Shown piece by piece: positions 1 through 6,717 of a stretch of DNA of 16,586 nt. Made by a program: the position numbers and the translations under genes. Under the pieces are notes generated by a model. It had not been told where the DNA came from. It saw nothing but the letters and a program-made list of their open reading frames with translations, and ran no database searches. Numbering within the stretch: the first letter of the stretch is position 1; each line of letters opens with the position of its first letter. Origin of the DNA: an archaeon (GTDB lineage Archaea; Aenigmatarchaeota; Aenigmatarchaeia; GW2011-AR5; GCA-2688965); NCBI GenBank assembly GCA_002688965.1, contig NZEE01000104.1:1-16586 (forward strand). Reading direction: 5' to 3'.

Positions 1-708
1 ATCCTTAACTAGGTCTCTATAGTGTTTTCTAATTGTTGACATTGCTATGGAAAGTTGTTTTGGATTCAAATTTGATAAATCTCTCATATAAACAAAAACA
101 GCCCGCTTATTTAAGAGGTCAATCTCGTCTATCTTGTTAAATAGAGTCATAATGGCATCAATACATGCTATCTCATTGTCGCTATTTAGTCGTGATTTTA
201 TCTCTCTCATAAGATCAAATAAGCTAGCCATAGCCTCGAGCTTAGTTATTCGGAATTCCTGAATGGCATCTACAGAAAATGTCTCAAAATATTCGCTCTG
301 AACGTCAGTCCCCTCTGTGTCATCGATGCTTATGTGTCGTTTTCTATTTTTAGCAGTCTTTTTACTCTGTATTATGAGCCAGTTTTTAGCAACCACATTG
401 AAATAAGAGAATGCCTTTGTTCCTCGCGTTGGATCAAATTTTCCTAAAGTTTCATATAAAAATGAGATACAGTCGCTCTTGAGAACCTCATATGAAAATT
501 CACTAGTCTTTTGGAATCCGTAAATAAATATTAAGTTTTCTGCTAGCTTATTAAATGCAGGCAATATCTCATTGACATAAATCTGCTCTCTTTGTGGGAT
601 AGAAGAAACTCCCTGATATTTCACTATTGCATTGTGCGTATTTTTATCAAAATATTGCTTTGTAGATGATTTCTTTCTTCTTCTTCTCACGATTTTTTTA
701 ATTGCCAT
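1..708 (-). CDS. Sigma-70-like protein, possible T4 gp55-type late sigma factor (3' end cut by window)
   Basis: The frame is open from an ATG at 708 to the window edge, giving 236 residues without a stop. The first 20 residues are very basic, with a run of arginines and lysines at 8-13. Residues 90-112 (FDPTRGTKAFSYFNVVAKNW and following) resemble sigma-70 region 2 and the matching FDPEKSNNPFAYF-type segment of T4 gp55. Residues 205-235 look like a helix-turn-helix similar to sigma region 4. By family knowledge, gp55-type proteins direct host RNA polymerase to phage late promoters. The ATG overlaps the upstream gene by 11 bp, so translation is probably coupled. It is longer than T4 gp55 (about 185 residues). 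A bacterial sigma factor is less likely because the usual dense region 2.4 is not obvious. Class is fairly sure, exact role inferred. Confidence 0.6.
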   Translation of the reverse strand, partial: MAIKKIVRRRRKKSSTKQYFDKNTHNAIVKYQGVSSIPQREQIYVNEILPAFNKLAENLIFIYGFQKTSEFSYEVLKSDCISFLYETLGKFDPTRGTKAFSYFNVVAKNWLIIQSKKTAKNRKRHISIDDTEGTDVQSEYFETFSVDAIQEFRITKLEAMASLFDLMREIKSRLNSDNEIACIDAIMTLFNKIDEIDLLNKRAVFVYMRDLSNLNPKQLSIAMSTIRKHYRDLVKD

Positions 709-1015
709 CTTGTATCGCTCCTTGATCATTATCATTCACGTCTGTTAGTGAATTTGCAACATATAAAATTGAATTTCTAGCATCCTGTATTTCTGATAGC
801 ACCTGTCTTACTTCAACTGAATCAAAAAAAACAGGTGTCTCAAGAATTTCACTTATATTTTTATATTTTATATCTAAGACATCTAATGATCTTTCTATAG
901 AATCCTGCACACGAAGTATTATTACTCCGTGCTTTACGTTAAAATATACAGAGGCACATAGACATATCGTCGTAAAAATACATGTTATAGAAAGAAGCGT
1001 AACAGCAAGAGTCAT
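698..1015 (-). CDS. Small membrane-anchored protein, conserved type seen in marine T4-like phages
   Basis: This encodes 105 residues. Residues 3-25 form one hydrophobic membrane segment with several cysteines and no cleavage site I can see. The rest is a polar, probably helical domain containing the phrase PVFFDSVEVRQVL at 61-73 and ILYVANSL at 83-90. The function is not known. From memory, small proteins with this architecture and wording recur in T4-like marine phages near the late sigma gene, which supports a phage origin, but I cannot confirm that by search. Its ATG overlaps the stop of the upstream glycosyltransferase by one base (TAATG), and its own end overlaps the sigma-like gene by 11 bp. 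The three genes are therefore probably translated from one message. A single-span inner-membrane protein with its C-terminal domain on one face is the safest description. Confidence 0.65.
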   Translation of the reverse strand: MTLAVTLLSITCIFTTICLCASVYFNVKHGVIILRVQDSIERSLDVLDIKYKNISEILETPVFFDSVEVRQVLSEIQDARNSILYVANSLTDVNDNDQGAIQDGN

Positions 1016-2166
1016 TATTCTAATATCCTATCTAAAACATCGTCATACATCAGCATTATAGCTGAAGCAGTAAATTTTGATCTCACTTGACGTGATAGAT
1101 CCTGTGCCCATTTTTTAGGCATGTCACTTTTATTTCTAAACTTCAAGATCTTTTTTTTAAAATCATCTTCATGTGGTTCTGCCCACCTCATTCCATTTAA
1201 AAATATCCTATTATCAACTTTTTCAGTCGGTATTTCTATTAATGAATAATTAACTGGAATAAATTTTCCAAGATTTAAAAAATCAAGATGTGCTGACCAG
1301 TTTGTAGTCATAACTGGCAAGGAGCATGCACTTGCCTCTAATAAGGGCAATCCAAAACCTTCACCCCTTGTCAAGCTTAAAAAACATTTAACGTCTTTGT
1401 GACTATAGAGGCCGGCTATCTCTGCAGGTGATAAATTTCCATGCAACAGGTGAATTTTAGGATATTTTCCCTTCCTTACCTCTGAGATCACTTGTCTTAT
1501 TTTATTCATCGTAAGCTTTCTGTCTATCTGCGTTCCTCTACCGTGATTTGTTTTGAGAATTAATCCTACATCTTTATCATTTGGAAATGTCTCACAAAAC
1601 CACTTTAGTGTGAAGAAAAGATTTTTTCTATCTGTATGCGCATCATTTCCAGTAAACTGTGCTATTGTTAAAAAATTGAACTTTGTAGAAAGGTTTAAAT
1701 CTAGTTTTTTAATCTCTCCCCTGTCTATCTCCTCAAAATACCACTCTGGAATAATAATCAGATCTGTTGTGACCTTTCCAGTATTTAATATTATATCTCT
1801 CACATGAACTGATGGAACTATTACGAGGTCCATTTTGTTTACTGATTCGATCCAGCTAGGGTTACATCTATCTGTCTCAATAAAAGCAGAGATCCCTATG
1901 TTTTTTCTAGCTAGGCTTGAATCCCATTCATCGGGCAGCTGAACTTGAAATGAGACATCTGCTTTTTTATCAAAATCTATAGATGTCTCTACTATTCTTT
2001 TAATCTGCGCATCTTCAGGGTTTATCATCCAAGACGTATTTCCCCATGGGACAACTTGAGAAAATATCGTTACATCTTTTCTTTGATCAAGCCACTTAAA
2101 TATTTGTCTAGAATGGACCCCGTATCCACTGACAGATAGCAGCGGTGCTCTAATAATAACATTCAT
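1015..2166 (-). CDS. Glycosyltransferase family 4 (GT-B fold)
   Basis: This 383-residue protein is a retaining GT-B glycosyltransferase that moves a sugar from a nucleotide donor. The nucleotide-binding half carries the family 4 EX7E motif at 269-277 (EGFGLPLLE) preceded by an ADLFLSLT-like segment. The N-terminal glycine-containing loop (SGYGVHSRQ, 12-21) is where acceptor-side loops of GT4 enzymes lie. Donor and acceptor cannot be read from sequence. It starts at ATG 2166 with an AGGA sequence about 9 bases upstream, 11 bp after a second GT4 gene. It may act in sequence with that gene on the same glycan, or glycosylate phage DNA or virion proteins, as some phage GTs do. Length is normal for the family. 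Confidence 0.85.
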   Translation of the reverse strand: MNVIIRAPLLSVSGYGVHSRQIFKWLDQRKDVTIFSQVVPWGNTSWMINPEDAQIKRIVETSIDFDKKADVSFQVQLPDEWDSSLARKNIGISAFIETDRCNPSWIESVNKMDLVIVPSVHVRDIILNTGKVTTDLIIIPEWYFEEIDRGEIKKLDLNLSTKFNFLTIAQFTGNDAHTDRKNLFFTLKWFCETFPNDKDVGLILKTNHGRGTQIDRKLTMNKIRQVISEVRKGKYPKIHLLHGNLSPAEIAGLYSHKDVKCFLSLTRGEGFGLPLLEASACSLPVMTTNWSAHLDFLNLGKFIPVNYSLIEIPTEKVDNRIFLNGMRWAEPHEDDFKKKILKFRNKSDMPKKWAQDLSRQVRSKFTASAIMLMYDDVLDRILE

Positions 2167-2177
2167 TAATAAATCCT

Positions 2178-3428
2178 TTAATACGTCTTAAGTTGCCAGC
2201 TTTTATAATTCTTTTTCCAATTTTGATGTAAATCAAGCAACGAATGATGCCACATGTCTACAGTTTTATCATGAGAAAATTCTGACAATGCATATTGTCT
2301 TGCTTTTTCACCAAGCGACTTTATTTCTTTCGACTCCATATTATACAGTTTATAAAATGCATCGGATATGGCTTCATTATTAACATAGTCCTCGTAAATA
2401 TAAGGCACCTGCTGAGATCCCACAAGTGTTCTGCACTCCACATCTAGAGCTATTCCATTTTCAGATCCGTCACGATGATCAACTACTTGTCTAGTAAGTC
2501 CTCCTGTTTTCAATGCAATGATTGGAATTCCAGCTTGCATTGCCTCAAGTGTGGGAAGGCCAAAGCCCTCTGCGTAACTGATGTTAAAACAAACATCTGA
2601 AATATTGTAAAGAATATTCATTTTATCAAAGTCAAGCCTCTGATTAGAAAAGACAACATTTTCATTTATTCCAAGGCACTCTGAGGTTATAACAAGATTG
2701 GGTCCCTCATGATCGTATGGATCAGTATGCATGAGAAGCGTTGCATCTCGACAACCCGTTTTCTTTTCAATTTTATCTAAAAATAACTTCCATGAAAGAA
2801 GTGCGTCATTAGGTCTCTTTCTTTTTGCATTTCTGTTTACCCAGATTGCAACAAAATCATCTTTTTTATCATATCCCAGTATGTTTATCTTGTGCTTTTT
2901 TATCTCATCTTCCTGCATTGGGAAAAATAAGTCTTGAGGCAGGCTATGAGGTATAAAGTTAGTGTTGTTTGGATGTTTTTCTTTAACCATCTCATACGTC
3001 ATGTATGAGTGACAGTTGATCACATCAGTAGACTTGTATAAAACATTGTTAAATTCAGGAAACGGGTGGTTATCCCACACATGCCACCATATTATTGGAC
3101 AAACCTGGTGTATCTCATCTTCCATTTCAAATAACCAGATAAAAAATCTAGGATCTGTAAAGATAAGCAAGATATCAGGCTTTTCTGTTGCAAGCGTAAT
3201 TCTTATAAGATCTCTATCACCGAATCCGTCAATTGGTTTTATTATAAAGTCTTCATTGACAACAGTTGTATCGTAGTCTGTGTGCTTTAATGCGGCACCA
3301 AATTGCCTAAATGTCCACTCTCCAGGGTGCCGTGCTAGCAATCCGTTAATAAGATGTCTTGTTTGTGTTCCAACACCAGACGTTGACAACGCGTGATCTG
3401 ATAGCACAAGAATCTTTTTTTTACTCAT
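2178..3428 (-). CDS. Glycosyltransferase family 4 (GT-B fold)
   Basis: This 416-residue protein belongs to the GT4 group. The N-terminus has the typical opening strand and glycine loop (ILVLSDHALSTSGVGTQTRH, 6-25). The C-terminal Rossmann half has the EX7E motif at 287-295 (EGFGLPTLE) followed by the usual small-residue stretch (AMQAGIPIIAL). An NRNAKRKRP segment near 198-206 matches the position of the basic residues that hold the donor phosphates. It starts at ATG 3428 with GAGGT four bases upstream, just after the only sizeable gap in the window (3429-3492), so it may open a transcription unit containing the two GT4 genes, the membrane protein and the sigma-like gene. Substrates are unknown. 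It is only distantly similar to the following GT4 and does not look like a recent duplicate. Confidence 0.87.
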   Translation of the reverse strand: MSKKKILVLSDHALSTSGVGTQTRHLINGLLARHPGEWTFRQFGAALKHTDYDTTVVNEDFIIKPIDGFGDRDLIRITLATEKPDILLIFTDPRFFIWLFEMEDEIHQVCPIIWWHVWDNHPFPEFNNVLYKSTDVINCHSYMTYEMVKEKHPNNTNFIPHSLPQDLFFPMQEDEIKKHKINILGYDKKDDFVAIWVNRNAKRKRPNDALLSWKLFLDKIEKKTGCRDATLLMHTDPYDHEGPNLVITSECLGINENVVFSNQRLDFDKMNILYNISDVCFNISYAEGFGLPTLEAMQAGIPIIALKTGGLTRQVVDHRDGSENGIALDVECRTLVGSQQVPYIYEDYVNNEAISDAFYKLYNMESKEIKSLGEKARQYALSEFSHDKTVDMWHHSLLDLHQNWKKNYKSWQLKTY

Positions 3429-3432
3429 TTAG

Positions 3433-3437
3433 ACCTC
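3433..3437 (-). promoter_or_regulatory. Ribosome binding site GAGGT for the GT4 gene at 3428
   Basis: Read on the minus strand, GAGGT lies four bases before the ATG at 3428. It supports that start for the glycosyltransferase and supports independent translation after the gap. Confidence 0.6.
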
Positions 3438-3458
3438 ATAAACGTAATAAACGTAATA
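3438..3458. repeat. 9-bp tandem repeat, about 2.3 copies
   Basis: The unit ATAAACGTA occurs at 3438-3446 and again exactly at 3447-3455, followed by a partial ATA. It lies 10 to 30 bases upstream of the GT4 start codon and overlaps the ribosome binding site flank, where a repressor or activator could sit. It could also be chance or replication slippage in AT-rich DNA. Confidence 0.6.
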
Positions 3459-3470
3459 GTCACATATTAC
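3453..3470. repeat. Inverted repeat, 6-bp arms with 6-base spacer
   Basis: GTAATA (3453-3458) and TATTAC (3465-3470) are perfect inverted copies separated by GTCACA. It overlaps the end of the tandem repeat. The arms hold one G-C pair each and no U-run follows, so a terminator is unlikely. A protein-binding dyad is the better guess. Confidence 0.5.
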
Positions 3471-3492
3471 ATACAGATCTTATTCAAGTAAA

Positions 3493-4317
3493 TTAGGTGC
3501 AGTATTCTGTATCTTTAAACTGGCAGTACCTGCAAGAATCTCTATTTTTAAGAAACATTCCTCTTCTTACAGATGCGATCATATTATTTAGTATCTTCGT
3601 AGCCCTCTCTAGGGATTTTGGTCCGACTGACACAGGGACTAGCTCACACACCTTTCCTGGCTTCGCACCCCTCTTTAACAATACAAATCCACATCTAACG
3701 TCGCTTAAGGGAATATTGTGCTTTTTAGACCAAAATCGCTTATAAAGAATGAGCTGCGCTGTCATTAATATGTCCTGCTTTTTCTGCCTTCTCCACCCAT
3801 AACTCTGGGCAGTCTTCCAATCAACGATCCAATATTTACATCCAGATCCGTTCTTATCAGGAACTTTTATCACTGCATCTATAAATCCCTTGAAATTTAT
3901 ATCCTTGTCTTTAACGCTTTCGTATAGCATCTCTTCAGCATCAAAACACTCCCACCCAGGAAATGTTTCATCTAAAAACTTAGGAACGTCATTCCACATA
4001 TTTTTAGCCCATTCACACCACACAGAAACTGGATGATATTTATACCACCCTGGCTGTCTTGATACCCATGCCTTGTCATCAAAACCGTTCTTTTCCCATG
4101 CATCTGTGATATCTTTTAAAAGTTTTGTCTCATCTACACTACCTGTATTTAAATAAGACTCACAGCCTTCGTGAACAGCTGTTCCAAAATCAAGGTACGG
4201 AGAGGGTTCAAATATATCTAATTTATCAATATGAAGAAGCTTGTGTCGCCACGAGCACTCCTTCCAGCATTTTATTTCAGAAAATGAAACATGCTTCTTT
4301 TTTGTAGGAAATTCCAT
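3493..4317 (-). CDS. PD-(D/E)XK nuclease, Cas4/RecB-like with Fe-S cysteines
   Basis: From the ATG at 4317 the protein has 274 residues. It carries the full RecB/Cas4 set: His49 in GTAVHEGCE, Asp147 in GFIDAV, the active-site pair Asp166 and Lys168 in VDWKT, and Gln188 in the following helix. Cys21 near the N-terminus plus Cys262, Cys265 and Cys273 at the C-terminus form the 'iron staple' pattern of Cas4 and AddB, suggesting a 4Fe-4S cluster. Known relatives are single-strand exonucleases. Similar stand-alone genes occur in marine T4-like phages, where a role in recombination or host DNA breakdown is assumed. The frame can be extended to a GTG at 4353 that overlaps the upstream epimerase stop codon, but neither site has a clear ribosome binding site. 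I prefer the ATG, which puts the conserved SFSEIKCW segment near the start. It is not a glycan gene and may mark the border of the cargo. Confidence 0.85.
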   Translation of the reverse strand: MEFPTKKKHVSFSEIKCWKECSWRHKLLHIDKLDIFEPSPYLDFGTAVHEGCESYLNTGSVDETKLLKDITDAWEKNGFDDKAWVSRQPGWYKYHPVSVWCEWAKNMWNDVPKFLDETFPGWECFDAEEMLYESVKDKDINFKGFIDAVIKVPDKNGSGCKYWIVDWKTAQSYGWRRQKKQDILMTAQLILYKRFWSKKHNIPLSDVRCGFVLLKRGAKPGKVCELVPVSVGPKSLERATKILNNMIASVRRGMFLKNRDSCRYCQFKDTEYCT

Positions 4318-4352
4318 AATGTTTATTATATTACAATATTCTAAAGAATACA

Positions 4353-5237
4353 CTAGTATTGATTTATAATACGAGATAAATCGTACTCAGGTTTCCAGCC
4401 GATGTCTCGTATAGTTGATTCAATATCTGCTAGTGTCTCTCTAACTTCTGCGGGCCTCTCATCTATGTAAATCTTGTAATCTCCTATAAAATTTGCTATC
4501 TCATTTATGCTATAGCTTTTTCCAGTTCCAACATTATAAATACCAAATTTGATATCAGATTTTTCAGCCATAATATTTGCTTTAACTACATCACTAACGT
4601 ACGTAAAATCTCTTCTTTGCTCTCCGTCACCCACTATCGTCATTGGGTTACCATGTTTTTGTTGTCTTTTAAATAATCCAATAACCGGAGCGTATCTTCC
4701 TTTAAGCGGCTCTCTTGGGCCGAAGACATTAAAATATCTTAAAACAAGAGATTCAATCCCATAAAGCTGGTGATAAAGTTTGCACACTTGCTCTCCCATC
4801 CACTTAGACATGCTATACGGATTGAGACAATCTGCTGGCATGTTAGGAGTGAATGGAATTAAGTTCTGGTGGCCATATAGTGATGAGGTACCTGAATATA
4901 TTAATCTCTTTACAGAGTACAACCTACACCACTCCAGGACTCTCTGTGTTCCTATTACGTTTACCTCGAAACATTGTGATGGGCTTCCTATTGTCGGCTG
5001 GATTCGCGATCTTGCTGCTAGGTGAAAAACACAATCTACACCCTGAAAATGAGAACTACAATCTGATTTAGAAATATCTTGTTTGAAATATTTTGCTCTT
5101 TTATTATAGTGAAAAGAATTATTTTCAGGTGCTGAAAGATCATCGATCACTGTGACGTTATGGCCGTCTAGAATGAGACTGTCAACAAGATGACCGCCTA
5201 TAAATCCACAGCCGCCAGTTACGATATATTCACTCAT
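4353..5237 (-). CDS. NAD-dependent sugar epimerase/dehydratase (extended SDR)
   Basis: This 294-residue extended SDR acts on a nucleotide sugar, as UDP-glucose or UDP-glucuronate 4-epimerases do. It has the NAD-binding GGCGFIG at 8-14, Asp32-Asp33 after the second strand, a catalytic serine region SGTSS (115-119), and Tyr141 with Lys145 in YSMSK. Further family marks are RYFNVFGPR (167-175) and GDGEQRRDF (203-211), which bind the nucleotide sugar. The exact sugar cannot be read. The 6-dehydrogenase directly upstream, coupled by a 4-bp ATGA overlap, makes UDP-glucuronate to UDP-galacturonate conversion an attractive guess. It is slightly shorter than the usual 310-340 residues and ends soon after the Rossmann-associated C-terminal domain, but no key residue is missing. 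Confidence 0.88.
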   Translation of the reverse strand: MSEYIVTGGCGFIGGHLVDSLILDGHNVTVIDDLSAPENNSFHYNKRAKYFKQDISKSDCSSHFQGVDCVFHLAARSRIQPTIGSPSQCFEVNVIGTQRVLEWCRLYSVKRLIYSGTSSLYGHQNLIPFTPNMPADCLNPYSMSKWMGEQVCKLYHQLYGIESLVLRYFNVFGPREPLKGRYAPVIGLFKRQQKHGNPMTIVGDGEQRRDFTYVSDVVKANIMAEKSDIKFGIYNVGTGKSYSINEIANFIGDYKIYIDERPAEVRETLADIESTIRDIGWKPEYDLSRIINQY

Positions 5238-6076
5238 TTATCTGATGTCACTGCCCCAGGTATATCAAACCAATCAAGATTAGTTCTCACCTCTTTGTTT
5301 TTATTCCACGCACCCTTCATAACGCTGGGCGTGACACCAAGAGACTCTGCCTTCTTTATCATTGCATTCAAATCTTTTGGAAAACACTTTCCACCAAACC
5401 CAAGATCACCATCGTGACCGGGAACATCAATATGAGAATTTCCGATTCTTCCGTCTGTTATAAATCCCTCAATTGCACTATTCCAGTCTCCTTCGATAGC
5501 TTCACATATTTGATACATCTCGTTCATAAACGAAACCTTTGTGGCAAAGAAGCAATTTGCCATATATTTTATCAGCTGTGCTGTTCCAAAGTCTGTCTTG
5601 ATAACTTGTGTATAGGGAAATCTCAATCTATATAGATCTTCAACTATATCACATGCAAGTGGCTTATTACTACCAAGGACAATTCTTGATGTATTGATAA
5701 AGTCAAGGCGTGCCTTTCTTTCTGTTAAAAATTCAGGATTAAAAACAAAATTCATTTTTGGATATTTTTCTGCTAGCGTCTCTACGGTTCCAGGGACAAC
5801 AGTTGACTTTATCACTATTACTTTTTTATTAATAGCTGCATATTGTGATATCTCGTGCACGACATCCTCGACTATAGATAGATCACATTCTCCTGATTCA
5901 AACATGGGAGTTGGTACACAAACAAATATTATACCTGATTGATTAACTAGATCACTCATCGAGTGAGTAGATCTCTTAGGATCCTTGTCATATATTAGAA
6001 TGTCATCTACATGAAGAATAAATCCATGTAACAGCGCAGATCCAACAAATCCATTTCCAATAATTCCCATTTTCAT
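5234..6076 (-). CDS. ugd: UDP-glucose/GDP-mannose 6-dehydrogenase family, short form
   Basis: Members oxidise the C6 of a nucleotide sugar twice with NAD to give a uronic acid. From ATG 6076 the protein has 280 residues. It has the opening Rossmann motif GIIGNGFVG (4-12), the segment STVVPGT (91-97) and FNPEFL (112-117), the central-helix lysine in LIKYMAN (Lys170), and the catalytic cysteine in FGGKCFPKD (Cys231). The C-terminal nucleotide-sugar domain of full-size enzymes (390-450 residues) is largely missing. Since the reading frame is intact and the next gene overlaps by 4 bp, this looks like a natural short form rather than a broken gene. The frame can be extended to an ATG at 6097, but that would run back into the GT2 gene, whereas 6076 lies two bases after its stop. 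UDP-glucose is the likeliest substrate, by family only. Confidence 0.85.
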   Translation of the reverse strand: MKMGIIGNGFVGSALLHGFILHVDDILIYDKDPKRSTHSMSDLVNQSGIIFVCVPTPMFESGECDLSIVEDVVHEISQYAAINKKVIVIKSTVVPGTVETLAEKYPKMNFVFNPEFLTERKARLDFINTSRIVLGSNKPLACDIVEDLYRLRFPYTQVIKTDFGTAQLIKYMANCFFATKVSFMNEMYQICEAIEGDWNSAIEGFITDGRIGNSHIDVPGHDGDLGFGGKCFPKDLNAMIKKAESLGVTPSVMKGAWNKNKEVRTNLDWFDIPGAVTSDK

Positions 6077-6078
6077 AT

Positions 6079-6717
6079 TTATCCCATTCCTCTCCATGTT
6101 GCGCCGTTTATAGTAAAATGGTGATTACATGAAAGATTAATAGGATCATATAAATAAGTAAATCCTTTTCCTACTATATCTCTTGCCCAGTATCTGTCTT
6201 CTTTGCCAGACAGGCTCTCGTTGAATTTGTGAGCTACTAGAATATCTTTTTGATAAAAGCAAAATGCATTATGTAAAAAATGTCTCTTTTCAATATCTGA
6301 ATACATGTTGACGCATTGATCATCTGTAAAATTCGACCAAATGTATCGCTTAGTTATCTTTTTTCCAAAGTACACGGGTGTTTGGTTTCCAAATACTGCT
6401 GCGTGATTTTTCATACTTTTCTCTAGCTCATCTTTATTGACATGTGTAATTACTGAATGAGCTGATTGAATTAGGACTATATCACTAGAGCACGCATCAA
6501 CAGATCTATTTAATGCATACCCAGGAGTATAATTGTCTATATTTAAAATTTTAATATCAGCGTAATCAAAAAGGTATACTATCTCTTTAGATCTGTCAGA
6601 GGAGCAGTTATCAGCAATTATTATTTCCCCGTCTGGAAAAATATCTAAAAAAGACTGTACCGCGTAGCCTATCCACCTTTCTTCATTTCTACACCTGATT
6701 ATTGATGAAACTTTCAA
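6079..6717 (-). CDS. Glycosyltransferase family 2 (GT-A fold), TTG start
   Basis: This 212-residue inverting glycosyltransferase has the classic GT2 opening: SSIIRCRNEERWIG (4-17) for the nucleotide and ADNCSSDRS (35-43). In place of a standard DXD it has QSAH (84-87), a variant seen in other GT2 proteins. GKEDRYWARD (171-180) fits the catalytic ED motif. The start is TTG at 6717: no other start lies nearby, the first in-frame ATG would be around residue 102, and AAGGA lies eight bases upstream (6726-6730). It overlaps the end of the DAHP-synthase homologue by 29 bp, so coupling to that gene is likely. The protein is short for GT2, lacking C-terminal extensions and membrane segments, so it is probably soluble or peripheral. 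The donor may be the uronic acid made by the next two genes. Confidence 0.85.
   Translation of the reverse strand: MKVSSIIRCRNEERWIGYAVQSFLDIFPDGEIIIADNCSSDRSKEIVYLFDYADIKILNIDNYTPGYALNRSVDACSSDIVLIQSAHSVITHVNKDELEKSMKNHAAVFGNQTPVYFGKKITKRYIWSNFTDDQCVNMYSDIEKRHFLHNAFCFYQKDILVAHKFNESLSGKEDRYWARDIVGKGFTYLYDPINLSCNHHFTINGATWRGMG

Larger units (their letters stand above)
3429..3492 (-). promoter_or_regulatory. Longest intergenic gap, candidate promoter or operator
   Basis: This 64-bp gap is the longest noncoding stretch in an otherwise overlapping gene string. It holds a 9-bp tandem repeat (3438-3458), an 18-bp inverted repeat (3453-3470) and the ribosome binding site GAGGT of the downstream GT4 gene (3433-3437). 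A T4 late promoter sequence TATAAATA is absent, and I cannot assign -10 and -35 boxes with confidence. A regulatory role is inferred from position and repeat structure. Confidence 0.35.

Noticed and set aside
3453..3470. Rho-independent terminator after the nuclease gene
   Set aside because: The 6-bp stem has one G-C pair and no T-run follows, too weak for a terminator.
4037..4044. TATAAATA on the minus strand, the T4 late promoter core
   Set aside because: It lies in the middle of the nuclease coding region about 600 bp from the next gene start. One match in AT-rich DNA of this length is expected by chance.
4317..4353. GTG at 4353 as the start of the nuclease
   Set aside because: It would add 12 residues without family character and overlap the epimerase stop, with no ribosome binding site. 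The ATG at 4317 is simpler, though not proven.
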